DNA from: Usnea hakonensis
Taxonomy: Eukaryota; Ascomycota; Lecanoromycetes; Lecanorales; Parmeliaceae
Length of the DNA stretch: 64,000 nt
Reading direction: 5' to 3'
Assembly: GCA_013423325.1 (NCBI GenBank)
Contig: BLJB01000107.1
Coordinates: forward strand, 1 to 64,000
Under the pieces are notes generated by a model. It saw only the letters and a program-made list of their open reading frames with translations. It was not told the origin of the DNA and did not search any database. Made by a program: the position numbers and the translations under genes. Positions 22,631 through 34,211 of this stretch are shown here, piece by piece; the first letter of the stretch is position 1, and each line of letters begins with the position of its first letter.

Positions 22631-23334
22631 CGATGAGTAAACGAAGGCCATTACCAAAATGGGCTCAAGAGTGTCACTTCACTCAGCATTGTTGCGCCAA
22701 CGTAGCAGGCGCAGAATTGAGAGAATTAAGTACTCATCGCAAAATGTAGAAGAAGAGCAGCGAAACACGACCGGTGAAGAGAGCAAGACGATCATCTGCA
22801 GGCTTGTACCGGGGCTATCTTCAGCCGCCAGGTGCTATCACCGGCGTCGCCGCCCCCACATTGCCCGAAGCGGCAGGCCATATGCATCATCCTGCTAAAC
22901 ATCGCCCTAGACGCTGACTTTTTCGGGCTGAACCGCCAGGCCAGGGCCAGAGCCAGGATCAGTGGCGGGGTTTGCCCAGAGGTTCTTCCATTGGCCGTGC
23001 GCTGCCCATGATTGAAGTTGCTAAGATTCCTCAAACTCTGTCGGTGCATTCGGAATTTATATATATCATTATCAAGAAGGCAGGAATGCATTTCGGAAGC
23101 GGAAGTCAAAGAAAACGTGGATAATAGGGCAGGGGTACAAGGGTGATCCCCGGAAGAATAGTTGGGCGCAGGTTCCCGGTGGTACCGCTACCGTCCTACC
23201 TACTTTACCTATTGTTCTTTATATCACTTCTGCAACCAGCCGTATCCGCTTCACAAACTCATATATCTTTACTTATATATATATACAGTAACATCAAGAC
23301 TAAGAAAACCCTACAATCTTACACAGACCACATC
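22631..23334. other. Divergent intergenic region
   Basis: About 700 bp between the hydrolase-CorA gene (minus) and the EAF gene (plus); holds both promoters. An AT-rich run of TATATA sits near 23260-23285, about 50-75 bp before the EAF ATG. No gene is seen. Confidence 0.55.
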
Positions 23335-24586
23335 ATGGCTACAATCGCCAGTCCTCAAAGCATTGACCCATCCAAACCTGCCAAATACCCCGTCACTATC
23401 AGCGAACACTTGTTGCGAGAAGACCGACCTTACAAACGGAGGAAAGTCAACATTCAGCGTGCGTTGTATTCCCTCATTGATGCCTGAATGGGGTGACTGA
23501 CATGTATAAGTCAACCACAAGCCAAAGCTCTCTACTTCGGCCACAAACAGTATCATTACTCCGTCCTCCCAAGAACTCAATAACAGCTACAAACTCTCCC
23601 TCACGAATAAAGCGAATGGGGATATATATCTCTATAACGGTGACCAGCAGCCCTCGGAAGCGGTCGCTCTGATCTACGACCCAAATTCTCAAAGTTTCAC
23701 CCTTGACAAGATAGACACATCTTTCCGCTTCAACCTCTGCAGCACTCCCTCAAACAAAGACGCCACCAGATTGGCAACTCAATACCCCCAGCTTGAAACT
23801 GGTGTCCCTGCCTCCGAACATGTCGAGGATGACCTCTTCGACGAAGGCAGCGCGAATGGCGGTGAAGATCCGACTCGCGATGCTGACCCGAATAACCCTT
23901 ACGACTACCGTCATTTCCTCAAACCTGCTCAACAGCGTCTCTCTCCAACGCCTGAGCCGTCTCCAATGCCTAATCACACTTCCAACTCATCCACAATCGT
24001 CACCGATCACCTTCAGCGCCCTTCAAAGCCTAAGCACCGGTCCAAACCTCCCCCGAGGTCTCGAAATCTCTCGCCTAACCCTCGGGATGAAGCGGACGCG
24101 GACAACGAAGACAGCGAGGACGATGACCCATTGGAAATCATCGATGATTCGAAACCAAGTAGCGGCAGGCCGTCGCGACATTTCCTTGCTGGCCTCAACG
24201 AAGGATTCCGTGGCAGCAGCGAACCAAGAAGTCTCAGATCTGTGGCAAGCTCTATGAGTCCATCCGTTCGAGGTGACACCTCTGATGAGGACAATGGAAA
24301 CAGGAAGAGCGATGCAGACGTTGAAGAGATAGATCTTGGGAATGGAGTTTTGGAGTCCGAGGGTCATGGTGCTACGGCGCAAGAGACAGAGCCGCCAGCT
24401 GACGGATGGGACGATGAGGATGAAGTTGACCTGTTGGAGAAAGAGCTAGAGCAGGAGCTAGAACGACAGGCTGATCAGGATGCTGGTAACGGAATAGTGA
24501 GTGGCTCGAATGGTGCAAATGGCGTTAACGGCACGTACGTCCACAGAGCGGAGGAAGAGAGCTCCGAAGAGAGCGAGGAGGAATGA
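23335..24586 (+). CDS. EAF-family RNA polymerase II elongation factor
   Basis: Homologue of ELL-associated factors, nuclear proteins that stimulate RNA polymerase II elongation. Exons 23335-23458 and 23511-24586 give 399 residues. The 52-nt intron has donor GTGCGT and branch-like CTGAC, and splices IQ to LNHKPKLS. The EAF domain spans about residues 17-125: KYPVTISEHLLREDRPYKRR, NHKPKLSTSATN, LYNGDQQPSEAVALIYDPNS and FTLDKIDTSFRFNLCSTP. The rest is long, acidic and disordered (EDSEDDDPLEIIDDSKPSS; DDEDEVDLLEKELEQELE), as in fungal EAF proteins. It is convergent with COG8, with only 50 bp between the stop codons. Confidence 0.88.
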
Positions 24587-24636
24587 GCCAGCAAAGCGTT
24601 ACTGTTAAAGCCAGTCTTTCATCTGAGGTCTGAGTC

Positions 24637-26160
24637 TCAAGCATTCGACTTTGGGGACATAATTCCATCGCCCAAAGTGAAAGCTTTCCCAACGCGAACA
24701 CTCCCACTGCCACTGCCACCAAGTCCACCTCCACCACTTGCTAGACTTTCCAATTTCCCAGCTAGAATCCGATGTTTTTTCATAACCTCGATCCACGCTC
24801 GATCTTCCTCATCCTCGTTCTCTTCCTCATCTGCATTTTCAACATTTTTTCCTATATCGGCTAATAGCAAGCTAAAATCTCCCCCTAGCCTTCCCAGACT
24901 TCCAGCACAGTAGAGCACCTGGGTCAACAAGCTCTCGCGCGATGACTTGTCCTTCACGTTGGGCAGATATTGTCTCAGCGTTTCCGTGAGTAGGCCAACT
25001 AGATACAATGGGAATGTTGAGAGGGCAGATGGTAAAGGCGAGAGAGGATCTTGTTGCTGGTTCTGAGCTGGAGGAGTAGGTAGAGGTGCAGACACACTCC
25101 TCAAGCCAAGGGTTTTGAGCTTCATCCCCAAGTCTTCTGAGACTGGAGAGGTGTCCGGACCGGAAGGGAAAATGCTCTTATACATCGATATGATTGCGAA
25201 AGATTGTTCGCGGAAGATCTCAATATAGCGTTTTAGGTACCGCTCCGTTTGTTGGCCGCCGGACCAGGCGTTATTGTGATTTGTCTTCCCAGGAGAAACG
25301 CTCTCCCGCAGTCGTATCGCAGTCTCCTGTTCTGCGAGGTCTCGGAGAGGATCAAGTGCCGAGAGCATAGAGACGAGAGTCGCGAGACGGCAAACTAGGA
25401 ATAGAGCACCCAGTGTACCTTCCCGATTACTGCTATTACCGTCCAACTCTGGTGCTACTCTTCGAAGCCATCCAATTATTCGCATACCCGCTGCTAGTTT
25501 GATGTTCTGAGAGCGTAGACTTGCAATCAAGTTCGAGGTCATCTCTTGCATAGCCACCTCTGTCTGCTGGTAAATGGAGGTTACTAGCGCTGAATCCTGG
25601 TAAAGAAGGTGTAGTCTCTTGATGTGCGAATGAAGATCCAATGCCGACGCATAGTTGACCGTGTTCGAGGCGCCCTGTGCTGTCGAAGATGATATGGCAG
25701 AGGCAAGTAACGTAGGCAGATCTAGTATGTCCGATAATCTATCCACGTTTCTGGCCATCAGTAAAGCCTTCTTCCGCCTGTCCAGTACCTCATTCTCAGC
25801 ACTCCTGCTGTACTTTTCCGAGAACGCCACTGCTTGCTCGTCAAGCCTTGGTATCTCATTTCGCAGATCTTTGGCTTCCACAGCTAGCTGTGGTAGGCTT
25901 GTACGTAGACTCGAGAGGTGGTTTGCTGATGCTACTATAGCAGGATTTGATCTGGCTGAGAGCGACTGTAGAGATAAGAGAGTACTATGAGATGATTGTG
26001 CCAGCGATTGAGGCTCGGTGGCCGTCAAGGAGGCTAGAGGTAGCGTAGAAAGGCGGTTTAGGTACTTTGCAGTGACCTGATCTGATACACTGGGAATTGG
26101 GCGTGGAGAAGCAGGAGTATTGAAGTAGGGCACCAGTAGCTCATATAAAGGGTCTGCCAT
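24637..26160 (-). CDS. COG8: Conserved oligomeric Golgi complex subunit 8 (Dor1 family)
   Basis: Single-exon gene for 507 residues starting at ATG 26158-26160 (MADPLYELLVPYFNT). COG8 is a lobe-B subunit of the COG tethering complex, which directs retrograde vesicle traffic within the Golgi. The Dor1 domain is recognisable in the N-terminal half: TAKYLNRLSTLPL, PRLDEQAVAFSEKY, RRKKALLMARNVDRLSDILD, LDLHSHIKRLHLLYQDSALV and AAGMRIIGWLRRV. The middle contains the conserved ERYLKRYIEIFREQSFAIIS and LVGLLTETLRQYLPNV. The C-terminus ends in a Gly/Ser-rich tail. It is divergent from the PRKRIP1-like gene. Upstream, no in-frame ATG extends it. Confidence 0.9.
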   Translation of the reverse strand: MADPLYELLVPYFNTPASPRPIPSVSDQVTAKYLNRLSTLPLASLTATEPQSLAQSSHSTLLSLQSLSARSNPAIVASANHLSSLRTSLPQLAVEAKDLRNEIPRLDEQAVAFSEKYSRSAENEVLDRRKKALLMARNVDRLSDILDLPTLLASAISSSTAQGASNTVNYASALDLHSHIKRLHLLYQDSALVTSIYQQTEVAMQEMTSNLIASLRSQNIKLAAGMRIIGWLRRVAPELDGNSSNREGTLGALFLVCRLATLVSMLSALDPLRDLAEQETAIRLRESVSPGKTNHNNAWSGGQQTERYLKRYIEIFREQSFAIISMYKSIFPSGPDTSPVSEDLGMKLKTLGLRSVSAPLPTPPAQNQQQDPLSPLPSALSTFPLYLVGLLTETLRQYLPNVKDKSSRESLLTQVLYCAGSLGRLGGDFSLLLADIGKNVENADEEENEDEEDRAWIEVMKKHRILAGKLESLASGGGGLGGSGSGSVRVGKAFTLGDGIMSPKSNA

Positions 26161-26402
26161 TCTTATCAACAGCCAGTCCAAAGGAAAGGCTGGACAGCTA
26201 CTTCCAGTCTACATGCTGCAGAATACATGATCATAAAAGGTCCACCCAAAGCAAGTAAATGTGGCCGACGTGTTGAAGACGAAGCGGGAAATCCTCGGCT
26301 TAAGAGACCGAAGTCCTCCGCAGAAGTAAGGAATTTACCTTAATTCTCAACTTCGCAACATAAACATATTGACTGCGACATCTACTGTTGCGTCTGATAA
26401 AG
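26161..26402. promoter_or_regulatory. Shared divergent promoter region, COG8 / PRKRIP1-like
   Basis: The 242 bp between two divergent ATGs must contain both promoters and leaders. No TATA box or known factor site is evident. Confidence 0.5.
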
Positions 26403-26999
26403 ATGTCAGAACCCATCCCAGAATCTATCCCCACCTCCTCAGATCCCCGCTCGAAACGCCCCCTCAAACGTCGAGCCCTCACCCCGGTCACACAACAAGC
26501 CTCCCAAGTCGATGCCCTCTTCGCCAAACCAGACCGCGACATCGCCATCCCCTCCTCCACCGCCCTTGCAAAGAAGTCCAACCTTTCCGCACCCCCAGAA
26601 ATCGTTGCCAATGTGCAAGGCTCCAGCGCCGGAGCTGGCAGCGGGGAGTTCCACGTGTATAAAGCGAGTCGGAGAAGAGAGTATGAGAGGGTGAAGATGA
26701 TGGATGAGCAGGTGGCGAGAGAAAAGGCAGACGAGGAGTTTGAGAGCAAGCGGGAGGAGATGAGAAAGAAGGACGAGGTGAAGACGGAGAAGAATAGGCG
26801 CAGGAGGGATAAGAAGAAGAATAAGGGGAAGGATGGAAACGCGGTGGGTGAAAATGAAGAGGAGGAGGGGAATACGAAGGGGAAGGTCAAGCTCAGTCGT
26901 GTCACTCTGGCCGGACCGAAGCGTGACGAAGAGTCAGAACATGAAGTGCCTGCTACGACGGCTGAGGATGTGGGTGTAATCATTCACGATGATGATTGA
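26403..26999 (+). CDS. PRKRIP1-like spliceosomal protein (DUF1168)
   Basis: Single-exon gene for 198 residues. It belongs to the DUF1168/PRKRIP1 family, whose human member is a spliceosome C-complex component. The diagnostic block is nearly invariant: PPEIVANVQGSSAGAGSGEF followed by HVYKASRRREYER at about residues 63-95, preceded by KRRALTPVTQQASQVDALFA. A long basic, helical region follows (EKNRRRRDKKKNKGK), then an acidic tail ending HDDD. This order is that of the family. Start chosen as the first ATG (26403), just before a short Pro/Ser-rich leader. Its promoter is shared with COG8. Confidence 0.9.
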   Translation: MSEPIPESIPTSSDPRSKRPLKRRALTPVTQQASQVDALFAKPDRDIAIPSSTALAKKSNLSAPPEIVANVQGSSAGAGSGEFHVYKASRRREYERVKMMDEQVAREKADEEFESKREEMRKKDEVKTEKNRRRRDKKKNKGKDGNAVGENEEEEGNTKGKVKLSRVTLAGPKRDEESEHEVPATTAEDVGVIIHDDD

Positions 27000-28066
27000 G
27001 GTGCAATGCAGGAACACTGTCCAGGACTCCAGCCACTCGTGGTCCGCGCAAGTGTTACCACTCATGATGGTACGGCTCAAGCAGTCAATGCAACCCAAAT
27101 AACAAGACGGTCTCATGGAGAGTGATGATCATAGCCCAAAGCCAGTCACAATTAATCTGCTTCCTAGCCCCTTCAAGAGCAGACCAAAGCAGACTGCTCT
27201 AAAGTCGAAAGATTGTCAGATGATACAGGTACGGTTGCCCACACCACGTTGTATATGCACTTAAGCGCTAATACCCAGCCCAGCTGGAGAGTGGTAGCAA
27301 AGTTCTTTTGCTCATGGTGATGAAAGTTTTGCTTGGTAGAGTCTAGTGCTAGGCATTGATCTATTGTGTCATTGCTTATCATGTGCCACAATTCTGCATG
27401 CTATCCTCGTTCACTATATCGTGCCTTGGCAGTGTTCCATCGACCATGTCTCGGCATCGGTCCGCATCATTTATCGCTGCAAACGCTTGTCCTTCCTTCA
27501 TCCAAGAGCGGATTGTCTTGGACTCTGATTCCGTCTCATTTCCTAAAGAAAGCCGTCCCTAAATGCGTTATTTTCAGCTATGTCAACCAGTGTGGAGAGT
27601 GTAGAAGCCAGGAAGCTTACCCGCGGTATTGCCCACCATTGGCAAGTTACTTGGCCGATCCCCTCGAAGTGAAGCCTTTGGTTGGTCAACGCCCAGAGCG
27701 TTGACATGTCTTAATGGATCGAGTACTGCGAATACTTCGGTTGTCTAGCTGGATTCCCCAAAATATGGAATCTTTTAGACAGAGAGAGTGCTCATAACTA
27801 TGCAAATTAGCTTGAAAGTGATTGATTCTTTGACATGGACTGACTTGTTTGGGAGGTCGTTTATTTTGAGACGAATCGCAGTATTCGTGTCCGATTTTCC
27901 TGCTCAAACTGTCGCAGTGCATCTGCCAAGCCGCCGAACCTTGCAAAGAAATATTTTGTTAGCCCAGAAGAGTCGGCCAGCAGTCCACTCCCCCTCAAAC
28001 GTCAAGACTCCATCATCATTGCAATCAGATCATGAAAGTGTGGTTTTTTTTTTTTCGTCTCACAAA

Positions 28067-28105
28067 GGGCCTGTAAGGGTCTCTCAAAGAGACCCATAAG
28101 GGCCC
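28067..28105. repeat. Hairpin-forming inverted repeat
   Basis: GGGTCTCT and AGAGACCC form a perfect 8-bp stem with a CAA loop. An outer GGGCC/GGCCC pairing of 5 bp is separated by 5-nt internal loops. It stands in non-coding sequence just after a T run. No function assigned. Confidence 0.7.
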
Positions 28106-28215
28106 TCTCAAAATTTGAAGTTCATCATTGCAATCAAATGGAGCATCTTTGACATCTTACGAGGGAAAAACAGTAGACTACTCTCCTTTGAACCTGCGGT
28201 CCGACCACGTTGAAG

Positions 28216-28607
28216 TCACTCCGCTGTCTTCTCGCCACCTGTGAGAAGCAGTCAGCTAGCATTCAGAGGGACAATACCCACAAGGGCCATGAGTATCCGG
28301 ACGATGATGATAAGTAAGGACGGCATACCTGTTCCAGGTCCTTGCACTTTTCTCTGTCCGTTCGCGGAAGTGATTGCGTCTTGGAAGCCGCCGACATATT
28401 CTGAGTCTCAGGCAAGACTCTTTCAGCGTGGGACGATAGCGGAGAGTATATGAGATGAAGAAGAAGACGTCAGCTTTTGTTGCATGAAGGTGCAAATGCT
28501 CAAGTGGAAGACGTACCGGCGTTGGAACTGCTGCTGCTGTGGTGTCGAGGGCAATGGCCTCGGGAAAGGGTCCAGTGGACGGCAGCCAGAGGCTCTGAAG
28601 GCTTCAT
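28216..28607 (-). CDS. Possible small three-exon gene, 63 aa, unknown
   Basis: Candidate exons (minus strand): 28517-28607, 28329-28406 and 28216-28238. All boundaries are GT-AG: donors GTACGT and GTATGC, with GCTGAC-like branch points. The exon lengths sum to an exact frame with a stop. The middle exon reads SEYVGGFQDAITSANGQRKV followed by QGPGTG, which has a protein-like composition, while the first exon is less convincing. The sequence upstream is pyrimidine-rich like a fungal leader. No family is recognised. Other phase choices in the same exons give poorer sequence. Treat as a hypothesis. Confidence 0.25.
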
Positions 28608-29193
28608 TGCAGCCGTAAGGTTGCATGGAGACGCTGTGCAATTGAAGAGCACGTGCAGGTGTCTGATTGATGAGCGGAAGAATGAAAGGGTAGCAGACAA
28701 GTCAAATTGGGGTGAGTGAGAGGTATGGAAGAAAGAGAAAGTAAACAAATGGGAGATGCCTTCTTATACCTACGCAAGTAAGTCCACAGACCCTCCTTCC
28801 CATTGCCTCCATGAATTCGAAATCCAAGTTCTAGGAAGGCAGTAACCTGCGTTGGAATGATCTATGAGGGAAGTACCTCAACGCTCCTTCCAGAATTGAA
28901 AATCCAATCCATCCTCCTCGGTCAACGATCTCCAGATATCACGATCTGTGTCTATCGAGAGAGTAATGACAACAAGACGAGAGGCGGCGATAGGGATAGG
29001 TTCTACTACTGACTACATGACCAATGTTTCAAATCTCACTGGCTACGATACATACGTACTAACCCCAGGCCTTTATTGCGAAAAGACATGCATGAATAAT
29101 GGCCATCTGTCTTATGAAACCCCTTCATTGCCACTCCCCACAGAACGAATACTCCTCCCTCCCAATCCCACTAACACCGCCTGCTACCGGTGA

Positions 29194-29715
29194 CCCCCCC
29201 AAACAGTCCCCCTCAAAACCCCTTCTGCAACAGCACCCCACCCACCCTCTCTCAAAAATACCCTTGATCGTCCGCAAACCACACATACAAACCATCCATC
29301 CATCCAACCCCACCCCTTCCATCACCCACAACACCAAACCATCCCAATCACCCTTCCTCTTCATAAACCCCCTCATCCCCCCCCCCCAAAAACCTCCCCA
29401 CCAGCCTCAAATCTTCCTAATCCCCTTTCCTTCACCGACCCTACATCTATCACAACTACCCTACCCCTACTCAGACTCCTCAACAACAACCCTTCTAAAG
29501 AAATCCCAGAGCGCAGCGCAGGGAAAGGGATGAGATTTATAGATCCGATCTGTTCTATTCGGGAGTTGAGAGGTGGGATACTGGCGTTTCGGTGCAGAGG
29601 AGCGTATGGGGCTTGTATGGTTGGTTGGTGAGTCATGTTTTTTCGATGGGAAAAGGGGGGAAGGGGTGTGTATGGGGAGGGGGTGGTGGGTGTAGGGAGG
29701 GAGGGAGGGATGGAG
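29194..29715. other. Strand-skewed low-complexity block with coding-like fragment
   Basis: The plus strand is extremely C-rich from 29190 to 29410, with a run of 11 C at 29377-29387, and then G-rich from 29655 to 29715 with multiple G runs. One plus frame is open from 29194 to 29627 and ends in protein-like sequence (GMRFIDPICSIRELRGG) immediately before a GTGAGT donor-like site. It has no start codon in its first part. It could be a decayed gene or chance in biased sequence. Confidence 0.3.
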
Positions 29716-32700
29716 AAGGGACTTCGTCTGCTGTACCTATCTATCTATCTACTCATACAGTGATAATGGAGTAGCCTATGTACTCCCTTCCTCAATCCAA
29801 CCACAACTGCAAAGATATCTTTCTTTATTCCAGATAATAGTTTCTCTCGGCCAAGCAATATGTTGGACATCAAGATCCGCTTCTAGGATTCTAGGAGTGC
29901 TATTGCGATATATACTATTGCTACTCGAGATAAGTGCTCTAATGATAGTCTATACTACATAAGGTACCTAGAACGTAAGGCAAGATAAGGTACACAGCAG
30001 CTCTTCCGCAGACTGGAAGGTCTGATTCATTTCCCCGTCGGAGAAGCTCTCACACAGATGTGAATACCCTTGCTCATTGTGAGTTCCAACAGGCTTTTCG
30101 TAGTGTGATTATTGAATAGCGTTGTAGCCGGCTCGGGGAAATTTCCTTTCTGTGGTTGTGCAGTGAGATTGGTAACTACTTATGAGATATTCTTGTTGTG
30201 CACGATGGTGTTGGATGGATAAATGTATTTGAATCGCCTTGCCGTTACAGGGGAAATACATGCATATTTCAGCCCCTATGGAGCTATCGAAAGGATCGAT
30301 TTGGGTAGCTCGGCAGAGGAAAGCCGTTGCCTCCCCTGGCGATGGTCATTCCTTTCCTTTCCTTCCTTTCCTTTCTATTCCCCCATGGTCCACAGCTCCG
30401 CATCCATTAGCAGGAAGATACTGTGGAAGCTTTTCTAGCAGCAATCATGGACATCAAATTTGCATTCCTGCGGCTGCTTGAAGGTTCTTCTCTACGAACT
30501 TGTTTGGCGTTTAGCCCAGGAAGAATCGGAGACGAGGCTGGGGTCGGGGCTTGGCATTGTGCCGCATGTGATGGAGCATACGCTCTATGGTCTTGGGCGG
30601 ATCGGTAAGGGGATGGTGGTTGTGGTGCAAGGGGGGTGTTAGTTGATTTGTCTCGGATTGTGCGACTGCGAAAGCCCGGCCTTGGTCCTGCGAAGTTGTC
30701 CTGGCTATCAATTCCTCGGTTTGTGCCTGACTTGAATCCTCCTCAGGCAGGGATTTCCGGAGGAAGAGGGAGCGAGCCGCCGCGGGTCAGGAGAATTGAG
30801 ATTCATCACAATGTAGATGGAATCGTGGTGCCCTTCTTACACGGAGATCATCTGACCAAGGAAACAGCCGCATGGTGACCCACGGCATACATTAATATTG
30901 TGACCAAACGGGTTTGGCACAGTGAGGCGTGAGAATTGGGGGATACTGTTCGCTTCCAATTCAAAATGACGACTTCTTTGATGAAATGGGCGGGAGAGCT
31001 TGGACAGCAAAGAGAGGTGTCAAAAAGATAACAGAAAGGGCCTGTGCATATTCTAGCCTGCTCGCCGCCACCGCGGAGGAACGAACAATACAACGAGCAT
31101 CTTTGCCCTAACCAGGCACAGAATCTCTTATCATACGGCCTCCAAGGGCTGCAGGGCATGTGATGAGTGGTTGCCCATTCTGCCAAGTAAGACAGCCAGG
31201 ATGGCAAAGATATGGCAAGGAATGAAGAATCATGCTAGAGCCAAAAGAACCCTCTCGTGCCTGAAAAGGAAGTCTCCCAGTGTGCCTTGGAGCAAGGTCA
31301 CGGGCAAAAAACAACTACGGTTTTGTTTCGAGTCTTCCTCGGGTCGTCTTCTCCGAGGTGAACTGCGACGATCTTGGTTCATGCAACTGTGACGAGGCGT
31401 GGGAGGCTGTAAGACTTGTAAAGAAAGAAGCCAAAGAGGAAAAGAGCAGCCAAAATAGTAACTAGAGGCCGAAGACTTCCGACAAGGCAGGCAAAAGACG
31501 AGTGTAAGATACGGAAGTATGGGATGTATGGGATGGTAATATGGAATGTCGTCGCGGACGGCCACAGGGTTGGAGGCTGTGTCAGATAAAGGCATATGTT
31601 GGTTTGCTCGGTTGACGACCATGATTCACCTGATGCGGTATAGCTCCCGCGTGGCTTATTCTTAGAGCAAGCCAATGAAGGCAGTGGCGCCGGAGAAGAA
31701 ACGCCACCAAGCACCAGGGCTGAACTACTGAAGGCGATCTTTGCCCTTTTCTTCAATCTTCTCCCTCTTCTCCCTCTTCTCCTATTCTTCCTCGTCGAAG
31801 CGAAGGCAAATATCCCGGTCAGCTGGTGCGAGGGTAGGTCGATACGGACTGACGGTACCCCATTGGGAAGAAGATAGCTGGATCGACATGACTACTGTCG
31901 CCAAAGCCATGTGGACCAACGGTAGACATATACACCACTAGGATCCTCCTTTAGCTGAGACGAACCGGCCAACCAAGGGTTGGAGGCTTGTGCTCGAGGG
32001 AGCTACATTTTATTTGGCCGGAAATGATTTCTCTGAGCCTCTGAGACTGGGACGATTTTATCGAGGTGGATTAGAGTAGGGAATTATGAGATCTGCAGGT
32101 CAAACGTCTCATTTGTTGGCGCTCCACCTAAAAGGGTTTGCGCTTCCAAATCTGCATGTTTCGCACATCCTGCTGCAGGCTCCAGTGTCGCAGTCGCAGA
32201 GACTAATAAAGATTCGCGGAATAGAATAACAGATATGCACTCAGCTGCAGGCGGCTGGCTTTTTTCGGTTCCATGAAGATATATATGATATTATCTGTCA
32301 CCAGGCGCGGTCAAAAATCGTCGACCAGGTTTTGAATGTGCGGCATGGCTTGAGCCATCGGGAAGCGACAGCATCGATCTACTGGGCCACTGGGCCCACT
32401 GACCACTAACTTGTTGTCCATGGTTTTCGACCTCCGCTAACCCAATTCCACCAGGGTCAATAATAATAAATACGGGGAAACCTAGCTTGCAGTTGCAGGA
32501 CTCCTTTTTGACATGAGCATAAAGGCCTGGTACAACAGTGGAGCCTTCGGAGGGTTTACAAACTCTCGTGCCAGAAAAGTGCAAATGGCACGAGACAGCT
32601 TGTTGGTCCTGAATACTTTGATAGAATAATGTAGAGTAAGAGGGAGTGCACAGCAGCATCTCATAAGTACTTGGGTATTCTATTTATTTTTACCTACTTA

Positions 32701-34211
32701 GCCTCTTAGGTGCTTGTTCGGTAGTAATAAAAATCAAACGATAAATAGTCGATCGGTAGAACCTTCCTTCTCTTACGTACTTACTTGCACTCTTTCTTTT
32801 TTTCCGCCCAAGAAGGTACGTAGCTTCATTACTCAGCTGCGGAGTGCGGAGTGCGGAGTTGTCCACGGTCCACTACCTCAGGACCTTAGGTACGTCTTGC
32901 TGTCCAGCTCCATTTGGCTTCCTGGGATGTCTGGGAAGAGCTTAAAAATAATAATAATAATAATGAAGCAGAAGGTACCTTATGCAGAATTGCAGATCGA
33001 CACCTTGGCTCGGCTCTTCGGATAGCTACCGAGGAAGACTAGGTAAGGTCTATGATAAAAAGAGGCAACATTTGTCGACCAGTGACCAAATCGTTACACA
33101 TGAAACTGCCCTGTTTTATGTATGATTTTCGATTTGGGTTATCAATGCCTGATTGATTCTTTCTTCACCTTCATTTCTGCTCTACCTTCTACCTGAGAAA
33201 AATGATAATGATCAAATGTGAGACTACTTATGAAGTGAGTCGTGGAATATTGGTCTAAGCTAGGCATGAGACAGGATAAGGTACCCTAGGTAGGTACCTT
33301 AGTAAAGTACTTTACTTAATTATAGGGCAGTGGATTTCGCCACAGGTAACAATTGTTTCGCCTGCTTATGACCGTCTGGCGCGTCGCAAATTATGGAACA
33401 AAAAAAAGATTGCATCCAATCCGAGCTTGTGCCTCTTTCCTCCCCCCAGCTCCCAGCTAATCATGGGGAAAAAAAGAAGTAAAGTAGAGTAGAGTAGTCC
33501 TAGAGCAAAGCAATGCAAAAACCAAAAAATTCTGCAAGCCAATCAGTCGTAATTCCTCCCTGGGATAAGCGTGACAAGCGTAGGCCCGAATTGGCCGATC
33601 CTTCGTACTACTCTACTCTAAGTACTTTATTATCAATACAATCAATACCGTCAATACTTACACATTCGACGATCTTTTCTTCATTCCTTCGTCCGTCGCC
33701 TCTTGCTTCTCGTTCCTTCTTACCACTTTCACTTTCCTGCTGACCCTAAATCCACTTGAGCCGACTTGGCCCACTTGCTCATGTCCAACCTCCTTCCAAA
33801 GCTTGTAAAAGCTTGAAAGCCACGCGCCTCGAGATCGGCTGGTGCTGGCATAGCCTACCCTCATTCTCATTCGACCTCAACCTTTAAACACTACTCCAAA
33901 CCCAAGAGTGACACTACTTTCGGATTACGACCGGCGCCTTGATTGCCTGACTCGGTACCTATACCCGTCCTTCATCATTCTCAAACGTTTCTCGACCCCT
34001 TCTCATTGGATTGCCAGATTGTGCTATAGCTGCGCTATCAACACTCAAAATAGAACCACCCACCTTCTCTTTCCGGCTTGCCTTGATATTCTCCGCCTTC
34101 CCCTCCAAAAGGTTGTACCTACCTACTTCAAAAAATATTTCCACACCTCCGCTCGATTTCCACTTCACCCTCTTGTCATCACAATCTTGACCTACCTATA
34201 CCTTCGCCCCA

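Larger units (their letters stand above)
27000..34211. other. 7.2-kb gene-poor region
   Basis: No secure gene. Open frames on both strands are short and mostly random-looking. Coding-like fragments without a full gene occur at 29194-29627 (C-rich side) and 30460-30878 (for example LAQEESETRLGSGLGIVPHV), and a possible three-exon small gene is listed separately. Low-complexity items are T runs at 28044-28055, an (AAT)n run near 32946-32964, and a C-rich then G-rich strand switch at 29200-29715. From about 33600 to 34211 the sequence is strongly pyrimidine-rich and probably forms the promoter and leader of the polyglutamine gene. Confidence 0.55.

Noticed and set aside
28500..28748. Minus-strand 82-codon frame as a stand-alone gene
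   Set aside because: It runs from pyrimidine-rich leader-like sequence into an intron-like site. Only the three-exon alternative was kept, at low confidence.
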